In this document: piece after piece, positions 13,001-27,300 of the stretch
Numbering within the stretch: position 1 is the stretch's first letter
Layout of the letters: every line of letters starts with the position of its first letter
Source: Megamerina dolium
Lineage: Eukaryota > Arthropoda > Insecta > Diptera > Megamerinidae
Length of the DNA stretch: 64,000 bases
Reading direction: 5' to 3'
Assembly: GCA_963854835.1 (NCBI GenBank)
Contig: OY978526.1
Coordinates: 16,357,868 to 16,421,867, forward strand
The notes under the pieces: generated by a model
Databases searched by the model: none
Told to the model about the DNA's origin: nothing
The model's input: the letters and a program-made list of their open reading frames with translations, nothing else
Made by a program: the position numbers and the translations under genes

Positions 13001-16000
13001 AACACACTAATTGAGCTCTTTTGTGAAGAACGCGAATACGTTGAATTCTCCAGTCCCCTAGAGTGCAGCAAATAATACAAAATATTTTCTGATTTTAGGG
13101 ACGTCTGAAGGCCCAGTTATAGATAAGTTCGCTAAAATGCTATCATTTTGTTTGTTTGCCATTAACCAAAAATTGATCTCATCGTTTGGGCAGAGAAATC
13201 CAGGACCAACTTGATTGCGGGCTCTCGGCCTCTACAGAAATCATTAATTCACATATTGCAAAAATTGAATATTAAAATATGTAGATTAAGATTTTTTCAG
13301 AAAATAAATTAAAATGAGCCCAAAATCTACGTAAAGTGTAGAACCAACTTGATTGGTTCTTTGTCACTCCGCTCTAGTTGCTCGAAATATTCTCTAATCT
13401 TCGAATTCAGCACAACTTGCAAGCGTAACTGTGGCATCAACGTATCAATTGTGAAATTGCAACCTTGTCACATATAAAAAACGCTAAGATTAATAGACTC
13501 TTTTGACTACTTTAAAATTCCAAAAAATCACCCTTTACTTATACATTTTTTATACATACAATATGTATCGCACTTATAAATCACATACATAATTTACCTT
13601 TGTGTTTTTTCTTTTTTTTCCATTTGTCCATTTCCTGTTCCTCTTTGAGAGTTCATTGAATGAAATTTGCAACCTTGTTGCTGCAACATTATTCAAGACA
13701 ACATTCAGACATGTTGTAATGCTTAATTGCAATAACAATTGTTTATACCATTAATGACGACAATTCCTATCGTTGTTGACGTCGTCGATTTTAATGAGTT
13801 ACCTAGCTACCTACCTATCTTTACCTTTAAATATACATACATATAAAGAGCGTACGCAAAAAATAAAAAAACAAAAACAAAAACAAAAAATACGAATTAG
13901 TTGTAACACATTTGTACTAAATCATCGAGTTAGCTAGCCATTGTAAATGTTGTTCATCGCTTTGTCTTATACATCAACCTATGTATAGATTGTATGGGTA
14001 TGATGTTTATGCTTATGTCTCCTGAAACATGATAGTTTCATGAGCCTAGTCGTGTTCTCTAAAGAATTTTAATTGCCACACTCTACCAAATACATATGTA
14101 CATTTCAACATTGCTATATTTTATTTAATTCAAACATTTGTCTTGGCTTAGCTTGAGCCATATCAATTGGGGATATCCTCTTTGTCTATGTCATTTCATA
14201 TTAATATATTGTCAGCGCTATATACTATAGTTGCATACACATTAGCTATGGGATTAAATATTAAATTATTTTGATATAAGAGACTTACCTTTTTTTTTTC
14301 TGGACAGCTATGTGTGTTTTCTTCGTTTTGCAGGTATTTTTGTGTCTGTTTTGTATGGGAACCCCCTTAAGGAATAGATGTAGCCGTTAAGTATGTTTGG
14401 AAGAAATATTTGCTAGGAAAAATTAATGGATGTTGGTCATACATTTTGTCCTTGTAGAAGCAACCTAAGAGCGATGAGAATACATTTTATAAAAATTTTG
14501 TATGGGAGCCCCTCTAAGGAATCGATATAAGGGTTAAGTATGTTCACAAAAAATACTCAAAATACAATATTAAGGCGTGTTGGTCATACATTTTACCATT
14601 CTAGAGGTGACTCCGGACCAGCTGTAGAATTATATGTGGATTTCCCTAATATTTTGATGTATTTTGACATAGATGCAATGTCGTTTAACTTCTGCCATTT
14701 TTTGACTTACGCACTTTTTACGAAGAATCACGAAAAATGATCAACTATCCCATAGCTAATGCACATATATATATAATGCATATGTTGTCCTTGTACTTGA
14801 CCATAGCAAGTAATACAAATGCCACAAATTATTATTACTTACAAATAATAAATGCGAACGAGTGAAAAGCAATTGTCAAATATCCTCAAGGCAGACAGAC
14901 AGAGAAGACTTGACTTGGCTTGTCTGTGAAGCTAGTTTTAATTTGCATAAATATGTATTGATATAATACGTGTATGATGCCATCGAATGGGCTAACTAAC
15001 AGCAACTCATTATACATTCAAGGTTCTTTCAGATGCAATTTAAGTAAAAATCTCTCAGATATGTTGACGATGCTACGTATTGTATAAATCAGCAGAGATC
15101 TTATACTATAGCATTGTTGTTCAATCAAGCAGTCGATCGGTGTCATAAGCCATCGTTGTACTCGTATGCAAGCACATACATACACACACACACTGATAAT
15201 GTATATAAATGTTTTAAAAAAACGAATTTTCTTCATTAAAGCTGATCATACATAAATATAAATGTTTTTTGTTTTTACTCGACCACTTGCAGGCAACCAT
15301 TCCACTACAGTCATTTAACCTTGATTGCGGACGCATCGATAATAGCTGCAATAGCAACAATGCAACTGCAACTGCAACAACGAAAACGAATGTTGCCTAT
15401 ATGAGAACACTATCGGCACCGACACCACCACCAACAGCAGCAGCATCATCAGCATTACAGTTGCAAAATGATAATAAGTCTGCTGATGGCAAAAGCGGCA
15501 AACGCAATAGTTTAGCAACATTCAGTATGCCGTCGGAGCATCACACAAATTTCCAACATTGTCAGAATGATGTCGCACCAACAACAAAAACAACATCATC
15601 GACAACAATATTAAAAATTGAAGAGACAGCAGTAGCTGCTGCGATAGCGGCGGCAGCAGCAGCAACAAGTGGCCACGAGGAGAAGGCACCAACAAGAGAA
15701 GTCGCTTGTAATGACCAAGAAGCCGTAGATAAAGAGTTGCTTCAAATTAAACGACAACATCAATGCGAAAATGATATGGAAACGAAAATACGCAACTCCG
15801 ATAGACTTGCCAACAGTCAGAGCCAGCATCAGTCATCAATGGTTGGCATGGATGCGGCGGCTGCTTGCATGTTGGTGGCATCCGGCACGGCGACATCAAT
15901 ACCAAAACGGGAGCGCATAAATCATACAACGGCTGTGATGCAAAAAACTGCATTGCCATTAACAACGACAACAACACCAACAACAACAACAATGTCGTCA

Positions 16001-16255
16001 ATTAACTTCATATCACCGCCAGCAAAGTCTACTCTGATGACCCCATCAAAAACAATTGGAAGCAGCGGTGGTGGTGGTGGTGGTGTTGCTGATAATACTA
16101 CAACAACGAATGCGACTACTACAAAAACAACGACAACGACAAGTTATTTGCTGAATGGTAGCGATGCTACCAAAAAAGGATCAACCTCTACAATCTGGAC
16201 ATCTGAGGAGTCGATATTAAGGAGTGTTGGCGCCGTCGATGAAGACAATAAGTAA

Positions 16256-16292
<37 letters not shown>

Positions 16293-19200
16293 GTACGCAT
16301 GAGAGATGCGACAAATTTTGTAGAATAAAAATTAAATGCATGTAAAGAAGCTATTTAAGAATAAGAAGAAGCTATTTAGTTTGGGCGCGAAGATAATATA
16401 TTGCCAATCAGCCGGACGGCCGCATTATAAAGTGCCCACCATCGATGTTGTGTGTTTAGGAAATTTGCATATTTATATATTCTTTCTTTTCTTGCTTCTT
16501 TTCGCAGCTCCACTTCATCGTCGGCGTGTGAAGAAGCATCTGGCGTCTTAAGTTCTGGTAAATCTGGTATTTCACTCGATTCATCTGGGCTGGACAACGA
16601 CAATAATGAGAGTGGCATTGGTACAGCAACACCACCCAAAGATATGCCCTATTGGAAGAGCATACATAATGATAATGAGTCGGTCAGCAGTTTGGATGCA
16701 TTGCGTAAAATGAAATTCCAGAAAAGCAATTCAGTGGTATCCTCAGATGATCCTGATCTGCTCGAGGTGCTTAGTTTATGTGATGAACCGCATGGTGATG
16801 AAGATATATGCGATATTGCAGATGAATCAATGCAGGAGCAACAACAGAAAAAACATCTAGTACGTTTGTCACGACATCGACACCATGTTACCGGAGGCAA
16901 CAGGCAACTGAAAAGCAAAAATATCAACAACAACAGCAGCAACAACAACACCAACGGTGATACTATCGAAGCGGAAGATGATGCTGATGTCGATGTGGAT
17001 GTGGATGAAGAGGATGAGGGTCATGATGAGTTCGAGACGGTGCCCTTCTGCGATTGTGACTACACGGATGGTGATGCTAGTAGTGCTAGCGGTAGTGGAG
17101 GTGGTGGTGGTAGTACGAATAGTAATCGTATTGCGACGACCGTACTTAGCGATACAAATGGTGTAATCTTGCGACGCAAATACAGCGGTGGTGGTGCCAT
17201 GCCTGTTATGGTGCCATATGGTGGCAGAGCACAAAAATGTCGTAGCCATTCGTTGGAGACATCATCGTCATCATCGCTACCCTCCTCGTACCCACAACAT
17301 CAACATTTGCCAACGCATCATCACTACACACACTATCCGCATCATCCGCATGCGCAACTGTCACGCAAATTGCATCATCTGCACAATCGCACCAAAGAAC
17401 GCGGTCAATTATCGTTGGCATTGCGACAGGAACCATTCCAATCGATGTTGGCGCCAACGAACTTTCATGATTTGCCGTCACCCAGCAGTGCTTCATTGCA
17501 CAGCGGACACGAAAATCTCGGCATACAAGAGCTAACAACGAAATCGAACTCAGCGCCGCTCTTGCTGAAGCAGGAGAAAAAACGTGACGACTTTGCCGGA
17601 CAGAAATTGGTGAGTTGGAAGTGATGTTAATTAAAAGTTGATTATGAAAATTAATGGGATTTCATTTCTCTCTCTCTCTCTCTTTCTCTCTCTTTTTACT
17701 CTACGTATGCAGACATTGCGATATTCACGTTCACAAAGCGATCGCTATTTAGCAGGTGAGTTTGTAATGTTTATTTAGAATTCTTTATTAAAATAAAAAC
17801 GAGGTGTGGTCTACATAATCATGAGCGATTTATTTATGAAAAATGGAACTCATTTGTCTAGAAATTAGAAATGTGGTTGGTCTTTATTATCAACTTGGGT
17901 GTTTTTACTAGATGGTAGTAGTTTTCAGTTTGCTTTAGTTTATAATATGCAACAAGCAACAAGCAATAGAACTCACAAGATGACCAATCAACTGAAACCA
18001 GTAATATTAATTTAAAGATCATAGCATATGCTCATATCACGTTCTTGGTAAACTGTTGGGCAAAACAAAAAAACAAAATGAAACACTCATGCAGGATGTA
18101 TTTTAAAATTAAAAAGATTGATTAACATACGATTATCAACGTAATAGTGATATTTTTTAATTTCCTTCTTTTTTTTGCCCATCAGTTAATAACTTTATAA
18201 GATAAGCTTAAGGTAGCAGGCAAATGAATTGTGTCTCTTTTGCTACTTCTTTGTATCCATTATGGCATTTATTATACTACACACACACACGCACACATAT
18301 ACACATCTAGGAGCACTGCTAAATGAAGACAATTAAAAGTAATCAAGCATCAATTTACATAGAACTCAACTCAATTAATGTCTGTCATTGCTGACTGATT
18401 GACCATCCTTGTAGAATGCTTAACATTTTCATCCATACAACCAACCATTCATCATCACCTCCTCCAAGTAGTTGAAGAATTTAGCAAATCATGTAAATGG
18501 CTGTCATTCTGTCAACAATTCATGACGTACATACATTGTGTATGGGTGAAACAGAACAAAAAAATAAATAAAATAAAAGCCCTTCGCTTTTTTCGCGTCG
18601 TCGTCGTCATCGCAGACGTCATCGTCAGTATTACTTAATTTTTTTTGTTTTGTGTTTTATACCTACTATAGTACAGATTTTTTTCATCATGTGAATAATC
18701 GCATACATCAGTAGTATAACTTACAGTGTATTGAAAAAATTCGTTTTTTTTTTTGTGCTATGAAGTATGCAATGAACAAATTTTAGATTTACAATTTTTC
18801 TTTATACCAAAATGAATAAATAAATGTTGTAAGTGAGTAGTAATTAATACTTGAGTTTGCTTTCTATGATGAGCCAGTTCAATTCTACGTCCCGACCAAT
18901 TCAAAAGATGCTCGTCTGTTGGCATGTAATTGACAATTATTCCAAAAGAGCTATATGACAAAATTGAAAAAAAAAAAAATTTTAACATAAGAATTCTGTT
19001 GTTCGAAATCTATTGATTTTAATAATTCTCTTCTATTCATACCCAAATTTAGCAAGCTTGCTTATCCTTCGATCTGTTTCGCATGATAACTGATGTGTTT
19101 ATGAAACAATCGAGTTGAAAATTATTACATAAATTTATTTTTGCTCAACGAATGGCTGAGTTTGTGATAGAGCGAATTCACATCAAAACCACGCCTACCT

Positions 19201-21095
19201 ACCATACAAAAATACGAATATTTTGATACTTTGTGCGTTTAAATTTAAAGCAATCTAACTAAAACTCAGCAAATAAGGCTTTTTTTTACCAGAGAACAAA
19301 CTTGTACAAAGATGAGCTTAATCGGATCAAAACCACACCTACCTCCCATACAAAAATATGTTTTCGTATATATGAGTTCTCACTTTGTGCACTCTCACTA
19401 TAAAGCTATCAAGCTGAAACTTAATACGTATGATAAAATTTACATATGAATAAATAAGTTTGAGAATGGGCGTAATCGGATGAAAACCTTCCATACAAAA
19501 TATGCTTCCAATTTTTAGTTTCTCGCTTTGAACCTGAAAAAAATCAAGCCATCCAGCTAAAATTGACAAATTTGAAAATGGGCGTCATCGAATAAAAACG
19601 ACACCTATGTCCCATACAAAAGTATGCTTTCGCATGTATATTATCGCGCTTTGAACATGAAAATGTAAAGTTATCAAGCTAAAACTTCGTGCGCATTATC
19701 ACATTTAATAATAGATAAACACGTCTGAGAACAAGCGTAATCGGATCAGAACCACACCTACCTCACATACAAAAGTATGCTTTCGTCTGTATATTTTCTC
19801 GCTTTAAATATAAAAAGATTAAGCTATTAGACGGAAACTTGATACAGATGATCATGACGATTCGACAAGTTTGAGACTTCCACGCTGACCTCGCATACTA
19901 AAGTGCAATTAAAACCATTCACCACCCGAAGAGAGACATTATCTCTTATTTTCGCTTTCATTTATTCATTTTAACAGGCAGGAAAATCAAAAATTTGTGA
20001 CTTGTGAATAACTAATCTAAAGTATTGCTTGAGTAAAAATAATTTTTCTGTAACACACTGTAAGCAAATATATGATTAAAGTGAACAGCTTTATTTTCAT
20101 TTAAAGCACACTTGTATTGTATTGTTGTCATTTTGATTCATTCATTTGTAAAAACGTACAAATAAACAAAGACCGCTAGTGCCAGCAATATTCTGTCTCT
20201 TACTTTCGCTCTCTCTCACTCTCTCTATGTCTCCCTTTCTCTCTTTAAATATTTCTCTTTTCTACAGGGTATAGAAAGAAGGTCGCACACCTTCGCCGCA
20301 ATGTTGAATTTCATATAATCACTAATATGACGTCAATAACACACCAGTATCAACATCAATAGCAGTTATAACAACAATAACAACAACAACAACGTATATG
20401 TACACATATAGGCATAGATTGCTTATTGCTTAGAATAGAATTTATGGTTAGGTACTAAGCGGGTTGGGGTGTACGGATGCTCAAAATAAGGCAAACAAAT
20501 ATTTCGTATTGTAAGGGTCAATTTGATGTTCATATTCAGTTATATTCCTGCTTACATATACATAGCTTAAAGTGTAGATGTGATGAATTTTTTCTAAAAA
20601 ACTCAAGCAAATAAAGATATGCCAATGGTTTTACAAAGTATCGAGTACTATTTTATTGTAGATTTTTTTTTTGTTCATATTCTAAATACAGCTAATTTCA
20701 AAATGTAGGCTACAAGTCTAGACTTTCGATATTTGTATAAACGTTTTTAATTCTTTTGCCAAAAAATTTAATTGTAAATTAATTGACCTCATAATATTAT
20801 GCTTTTGAATTTTTATTTCTATTTCACACAAAATCACACACACACACATATGCTCATTTTTCCTTGATAGCTTAACAAACAAATCAAATCATATTAAACA
20901 CCCAGACTAGCTAAGTGCATTGACTGACAAGTCGTACATATATTTATAGGTACTCTACTTTAATATATACTCATATGTACATAAGATATACGTACATACT
21001 TAAATACAATAATACAATAATTCAAAGATAATACATCTAAACTAAACGTCATTCTTCCCGGATGCATTTGCTAGTTGTGGAAGCGGAAATTACAG

Positions 21096-21137
<42 letters not shown>

Positions 21138-24100
21138 CAATGGTATTGACAATGGAAATACATATGTACAGTTTGTTGGCTGTGTTTACGCAAATACAAA
21201 TGCAAAAGAAGAAAAGAATTGCGTGTAACACAAAAAAAAAACAAAAATACAAATTGTACCTACATATTCGTATGTAGTACATAACACATATATATGTGAG
21301 AACACTTCTTTCATCGTCATTCTTATTGAATAATATGTATACATGACGCTACCGACTTACCAAAATTATTTATGTTCAATTTGACCCCATTAGTATTTGT
21401 CGTGTTTTTTTGAATTATATTTGTATGTATATTTTATAAGAAATTATTTTTAGATTGTAACTAAGCCAACGTGAAAATGTTCTTTATAAGTTTTTACATT
21501 TACTTGTAAATAAATTTATCACAGCATGTTATTGCTAATTCCAGACTTTGTCCCCTTTTTCTTAGTACCTCAGTAATACAATATAATTGTACATATATTA
21601 TAAGTTAGGTATTTAAGAGTCAGTCACTTGTAAGTATATCATTTTATTTGGCCTGTCACCAACTTATCGTAATTATTTATTTGTTTATTGGACAAGTTTT
21701 TTTTTTTTTTTTCTTTCATCTCTTATAATTCCAGTTAAGTATTGACTTATTGACATAGTTATTTATGTTGAATTTATATAAATAGATATTTATATGAGAA
21801 TATCATATTCCTGATTGGCCATAATATGGTTACATTATTAAATTGGGGTACACTTGATTAAATGCTATGGCAACATCTTGTACTATATTTAAAATTATTT
21901 TAGTGTGTGTGTGCTCTTTTAGAAAGAAGAAGCTATTTCGAACAGTGTTACTATGATTAAAGTGAATTGCATTTATTTTTCTTCGTGCAGCAAATGCCAG
22001 TGTTGTATTTCTTTAATTGTTCGAATGATTGAAATGAGGAAGTGGAGAATTGTAATATTGGGAATTGTGGGATATGTAATTTTTCGCTATCTTGGTACAA
22101 TTTAACGTTGACAGTTGTGGAATATTTTGTTGACTTGGAATTATTTGATATTGGAAAGAAGCATATTTGGGCACAAAAACTTACCGGATGCCATTATATT
22201 TGCATACATCATTTGAGCAGTAGAAATAGTATCTATAGTTGCTCTTTTACTGTACTCGCTTTTAGAAAAATCATTGAACAATTTAAAAATATTTTTTCAA
22301 TGTCTCCAATTTTGACAACTATCAGTTTTTTGTCGCCGCCTTAAAATATATGAAAATAATCCACAAAAACTTGTACAAATTCGATGAAATCGTATTATAT
22401 TTATTTAAAGAAATAAACTATTGGGGCCTTAAATTGGTTTTGAGGGATTTTTTTCTATTTTTAAACCTTTCTCTGGCGCCTTACGGTTTCCGAGCCAGAA
22501 GAAGTCCACATGTTTTTAGACAATCCATGAACCGACCCAATTTTTGGCTTCTTCGTAAGAATGGAAGCCCTGTTCTTCCAGGCCGTGTGTCATCGATCGG
22601 AATAAGTGGATCGAACGATCGGAAGGAACAATATCTGTGCTATATGGTGGAAGGGTAGGTCTTCCCATCTCAGAGTACCTAAGTATGTTTGAACGACTTC
22701 AGCAACTTGTGTACAAACATTGTCATGTTGCAAAATTAGTTTGTAGTGTCTTTCGAGGTATTGTAGCCGTTCTTCCTTCGATGGTAGGCTAAAACGCATC
22801 AATTGTGTTCGATAAATGTCACTGGATTTTCGGACTATCCTAACAGATTCACTTTTCATTACTAGTGACGATACGATGCAAAATACTATTTCTTCTTTGC
22901 CGTTGAAGCAATCGTTCGCACGTGAAAAATCGGCATTCAAGATTTCTTGACTTCAATTCATATGGGACCCAATTTCCTTGCTTTTGTGAATCATTCAAAT
23001 TGCTTTTAAACGCTTGGAAATGGTTGATTCGTCAATCATAAACGATATTGCCATTCCTTTAAACGTTTCAAAGAACTCTGTGATAAAGCTCAGAAAAAAT
23101 GAAGTCGCAAAAAGTTCTGTCGTTCGGAACCGGCTAAAATAAGTAGGTCCCTTCTAATACTGTCCAAAATCTAACACGCACAACAGTAATAGAAGAGAAG
23201 CTTGGGCAAAGAGCCCTTTGGGACTTTAAGTGCCACATATTTATTTATTTTTTATGTTCCGTTTGTACAAAAATTGATGAAAATCAAATTAGCAAAATAT
23301 ATAGGAAAAGGTGCGCCAAAGAAGTATGTCTTCTGAAGTATTCAAATTTAAAAGTATTTAACAAAAACTTACAATTATCAAAGAATAATAATTGAGAACA
23401 CGTGTGTGTCGACTACTTTTGCATATCTTCATTACTGAAACTAAATGAACCATCTCACTCGCACAGTATGACCATTAGTACTTTTGCAAATACCGCAAAA
23501 TATTTCACAAAAATTACCCACACATCGAATGAAATAAAAAGAGATTTGCTTTTAAAAACATTATCTCAATTAAATTAAGTATAATTCACTTAAATGCTTA
23601 GAAAATGTAAACCAACACCTGTTGAAAGACATTAGGCAATCATCCATGCTAATACGATAGCGCATAAAAACCGCCACAATATTAGCATTTTGTGTACACT
23701 CAATCGCCACCACCAACACCACCACCACCACATCATCATAAATATAGAGTAGTGGAAAACATCCTTTATATCCTTTATGCCATCATAATAATCATAGAAG
23801 CCGTTATTGTCATCAACATAAGCATCATCACCATCACCATCATTATCGTCATTGTTATCGATGTTTTTGCATCATAGAGCGACAACTCTGTATATCTATA
23901 CTCATCGTTTACTAGCTTATGTATGCATGTGTTGTACGTATTGTCTATGATTTGATGATGACGATTATACGAAGCAGGCCGAGATATATGATCGATTCAC
24001 CAATCTGCCGAACGACCAAACGACCGAACGACCGTTACTACTCTGCTAATGTGTTAAAACGTATGCACTGTATTCAGAGTGTTCATTTTTTTTTTTGTTT

Positions 24101-24275
24101 GTTCTCTCATCGTTTGTTTACAATTGAATTGTTGCTGTTGGCCCGTTAACTGTTAGCATTTTTATACCAACATACTCACTATGAACGACTCGACACCACA
24201 GACAAAGTCAACACAGACACACACAAGACTAATAGATACGTATATTGGATATTCCTGCTTCTCATCAATATCATT

Positions 24276-24316
<41 letters not shown>

Positions 24317-27300
24317 TTTCACCAGAATGTATTGGTTGCGTATACGTATCGTTGTATCTTTATTTTGTTGTCGTCGTCGTCGTCGTGTGGTATTCCATAT
24401 TTCATATGAGTATTAGCATGTATGTGTATGTGTGTGTGTTTGTATGCATGTTTGTGTAAAATATAACGGCAAGTGCGCCATATTTGCACACGCCATATTG
24501 CCATGTCGTTGGCAAATTCATTAGTGCTGTTGCAGGCTCCGTTCATTACAGACGTTTCGAATCGTATTCAAGCAGCAAGCTAGCTTCCGAACAAACAAGC
24601 AAGCAAGCAGCGAGTGCGTGTGAACAACATTCGAAATCGTTTTGTAATTGTTGTTTGTTTATTTTTGCCGCTTCTTTGGATGCCATTTTTGCGACTTTTT
24701 GGTCATTTTATTGTAAACAAACGTGTGAAAATTGAAAATTATTTATATTGCGCGCGTTTTTTCTTTTCTTCACAATTGTTGCATGTGAGTGAAAGTGATT
24801 ACGTTATCAACAAAAAATTGACACTTTGTCAATGTTAATATCTTAATTTCATTTTTTTGTGTTATTTTGATAAAAGTCTCAAGTAGAAAATAACAAAATA
24901 AAAAATAAAGTGTACAATCACAAAATAACAACAAACAAGATTCTTCAAAATGCAACGTCGAATGTCAATAACGATACGCGAGTATAAATTCTTTCGTAGT
25001 TTCTCGCAAAAATTCGAAAATTGGCCAAAACGCAAAGCTGAAGCATTATGGCGGAAGATGCGTGAACGTAAAATTGCAGGTGGGATGGCTACACAATAAT
25101 GTTTATATATTGACTCTGTTGTATATGAAACTTTTCATTTGTACTCGGTTTTTTTTTTCTTTCAATTTACACAAATCTTGAACTTATCAGACAATGGCAT
25201 ATGAAAATGAAATAAAACTGAAATTGAAAAACTATAACAAAATGTATATATATATATGCAATTAAAATGATTATTTAAATATTATTTCTATAGCGAAATC
25301 GATGAAAACCACTTGCCACACACTCTGACAGACAGACATAGGTACACACACACACATACACATATGCTTATATTCATTTGATACGCGCGTGCCTTCCATA
25401 TTTTCGCTAATCAAGAAGTATAATAACAACAACAACAACAACATGTTGCTATCGTCAAGCTTTGTTGATGTTACGCACGAGATCATTTAGTAGCAACGTA
25501 ATTTTCATCCATCACATATACACACGTACATTATGCGATCCATAACAAATTTCAATTATGCGCATACTATAATACTCATATACCAATGATATGAAGCATG
25601 AAGCCGCTTGGAAAAGCGAAAAAATAAAATTACGATTTTTTTCCTGATTGAAATTTGCAACATTTTATTAATAATTTTTACCTTTTTGCTATTCTTAATT
25701 TTGTATTATTTTATATTTCTTGTTGTTGTTAATATTGTTTTTGTTTTTTTTTTTTTGCCGTATCATAGTGCATGAAATGTTTACGTCTCTTTTTTTCTCT
25801 TAATTTTTCGCAATTTTTAATTCAAATACACAATAAACAGCTGGAATTATTACCATAGCTGCTGAGATATTGACAATTAAAGCATCTCATCTCGATATTT
25901 GAAATTATTGTTTACATTATTTTTACCAACATGATCACACCTCCTTAATTTTACATCTTTTCTAAATAAGAATGTTTTTGTTTACGATTTTAATACGAAC
26001 TAAAATGTAATAATTTTTACTAAATTATAAATATTTTGCGCACTAGAACACAGTGTACTGTTAGTTCGTTGCGCTTATCTGCATGATCTAATTGAATTGG
26101 ATGGTAACAATAAATTCAGAAATTCTTACCCTATAAGATTTTCCACTTGCCCACTTCGGAAGTAATTTTTGAACCAAAGTCTTTAGGTCATAGGTCGAAA
26201 GAGTAGTGAAAACAGGAGCTCTGTTGTTCATTATTTCGCCATTTTTATCGTCTTTTTTTGAAAATTCGGGCAGACGCAGAGAAAGCCTATGTCGCCTGTA
26301 AGTGACGTTGCCTCCAGCTCGTACCTGGTGGACCATTGGTCTATGCTACAATGCCTCGTAAGCACATCTCCTCTACTTAATTTGAATTGGATTCAATTTG
26401 GGACTTGTACTTCGAGATGAAGTGGTGGTGGATGAAATTTTATGCAAATTCTTTGGATGGAGCTAATATTTGACTTTAATGAGATGTCCATAAAATAGTT
26501 TATGCTCAATATTGCCACTCAACATATGACTTCCTATGAACAGAACTGATACTGGCCCCTAATGCGATCACACCAAATTCCCATATACTTGTACATGTTC
26601 CATATTGTCCCCCAATGGATTACTTCCTATATACATGATGCATTGACCTATGAGTATAATAAATTCCCTTGTACCATTCCATTGTGAATCGCTTCTATAT
26701 GTACTATAAGATATGTACATGTCTTTTGTCAAATATTACTCATACGCCCATTAATATACAAGTATTTTTATTAAAATTAATTTAACAAAAACAAATCCCA
26801 AACAAATAAAAACTACAACAATTTTTCAATCAATTGCATAAACAGATATGTATGTTCGAACAATAATGATATTTATTATTTCAACAACAACAACAACCAC
26901 AACAATAGTGATGTTTACATCACACATTGTGAGCTTGTGTCAAAGTGTGGGGAAAAAAAATTGAAAAACTTATTTCTTCTCCTCCCCCATTACATTGAAA
27001 TTCTCTTTGTCACTGCATACTATGATATTTACGAGTAGCTTAAGAATTAACCTTAAATATTTATAAATATGTATGAGTGTACATATGTATGTACATATAT
27101 ATCACTGATTAAATGCAACAATTAATCACTATGAGTTATTTCTCACGCGCGCGCTTTCTCACACACAATGCAATAATATCAAACGCACTGACATACACTC
27201 AACACACACACACACAAACATACAATATTCAATGCACAATGAATGATGAGTGGAAAACATTGTTGCTTGTACAAATGTGCATGTATGCGTCATTTGTTGT

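Larger units (their letters stand above)
1099..15292 (+). other. 14.2-kb intron of cv-c
   Basis: This is an AT-rich intron with no host coding exon that I can support. It contains a 3 x 20-bp tandem repeat (1248-1307), an RTE-like retrotransposon 3' end (2158-2620), a block of 153-bp repeats (6000-6570), a mariner-superfamily relic (6660-7190), a CCGCA-rich patch (about 8910-8947), a SINE (12351-12593), a second transposase relic (12870-13210) and a 147-bp spaced repeat (14349-14640). The stretches 2630-5990 and 7200-12330 show only poly-T/poly-A, CA and trinucleotide tracts and short chance ORFs. Splicing joins exon end 1098 to 15293 in phase 0. Alternative first exons may hide here but none is visible. 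Confidence 0.8.

Noticed and set aside
16376..17538. Antisense and alternate-frame ORFs over exon 16508-17609
   Set aside because: They arise from repetitive Ser/His/Asp codons read in other frames and have no independent motifs.
21049..21282. Poly-Met and poly-Ile ORFs
   Set aside because: Translation of the (TGA)14 microsatellite.
22042..22344. 100-codon plus-strand ORF as a nested gene
   Set aside because: Intronic, AT-rich, no recognised motif and no splice or promoter support.
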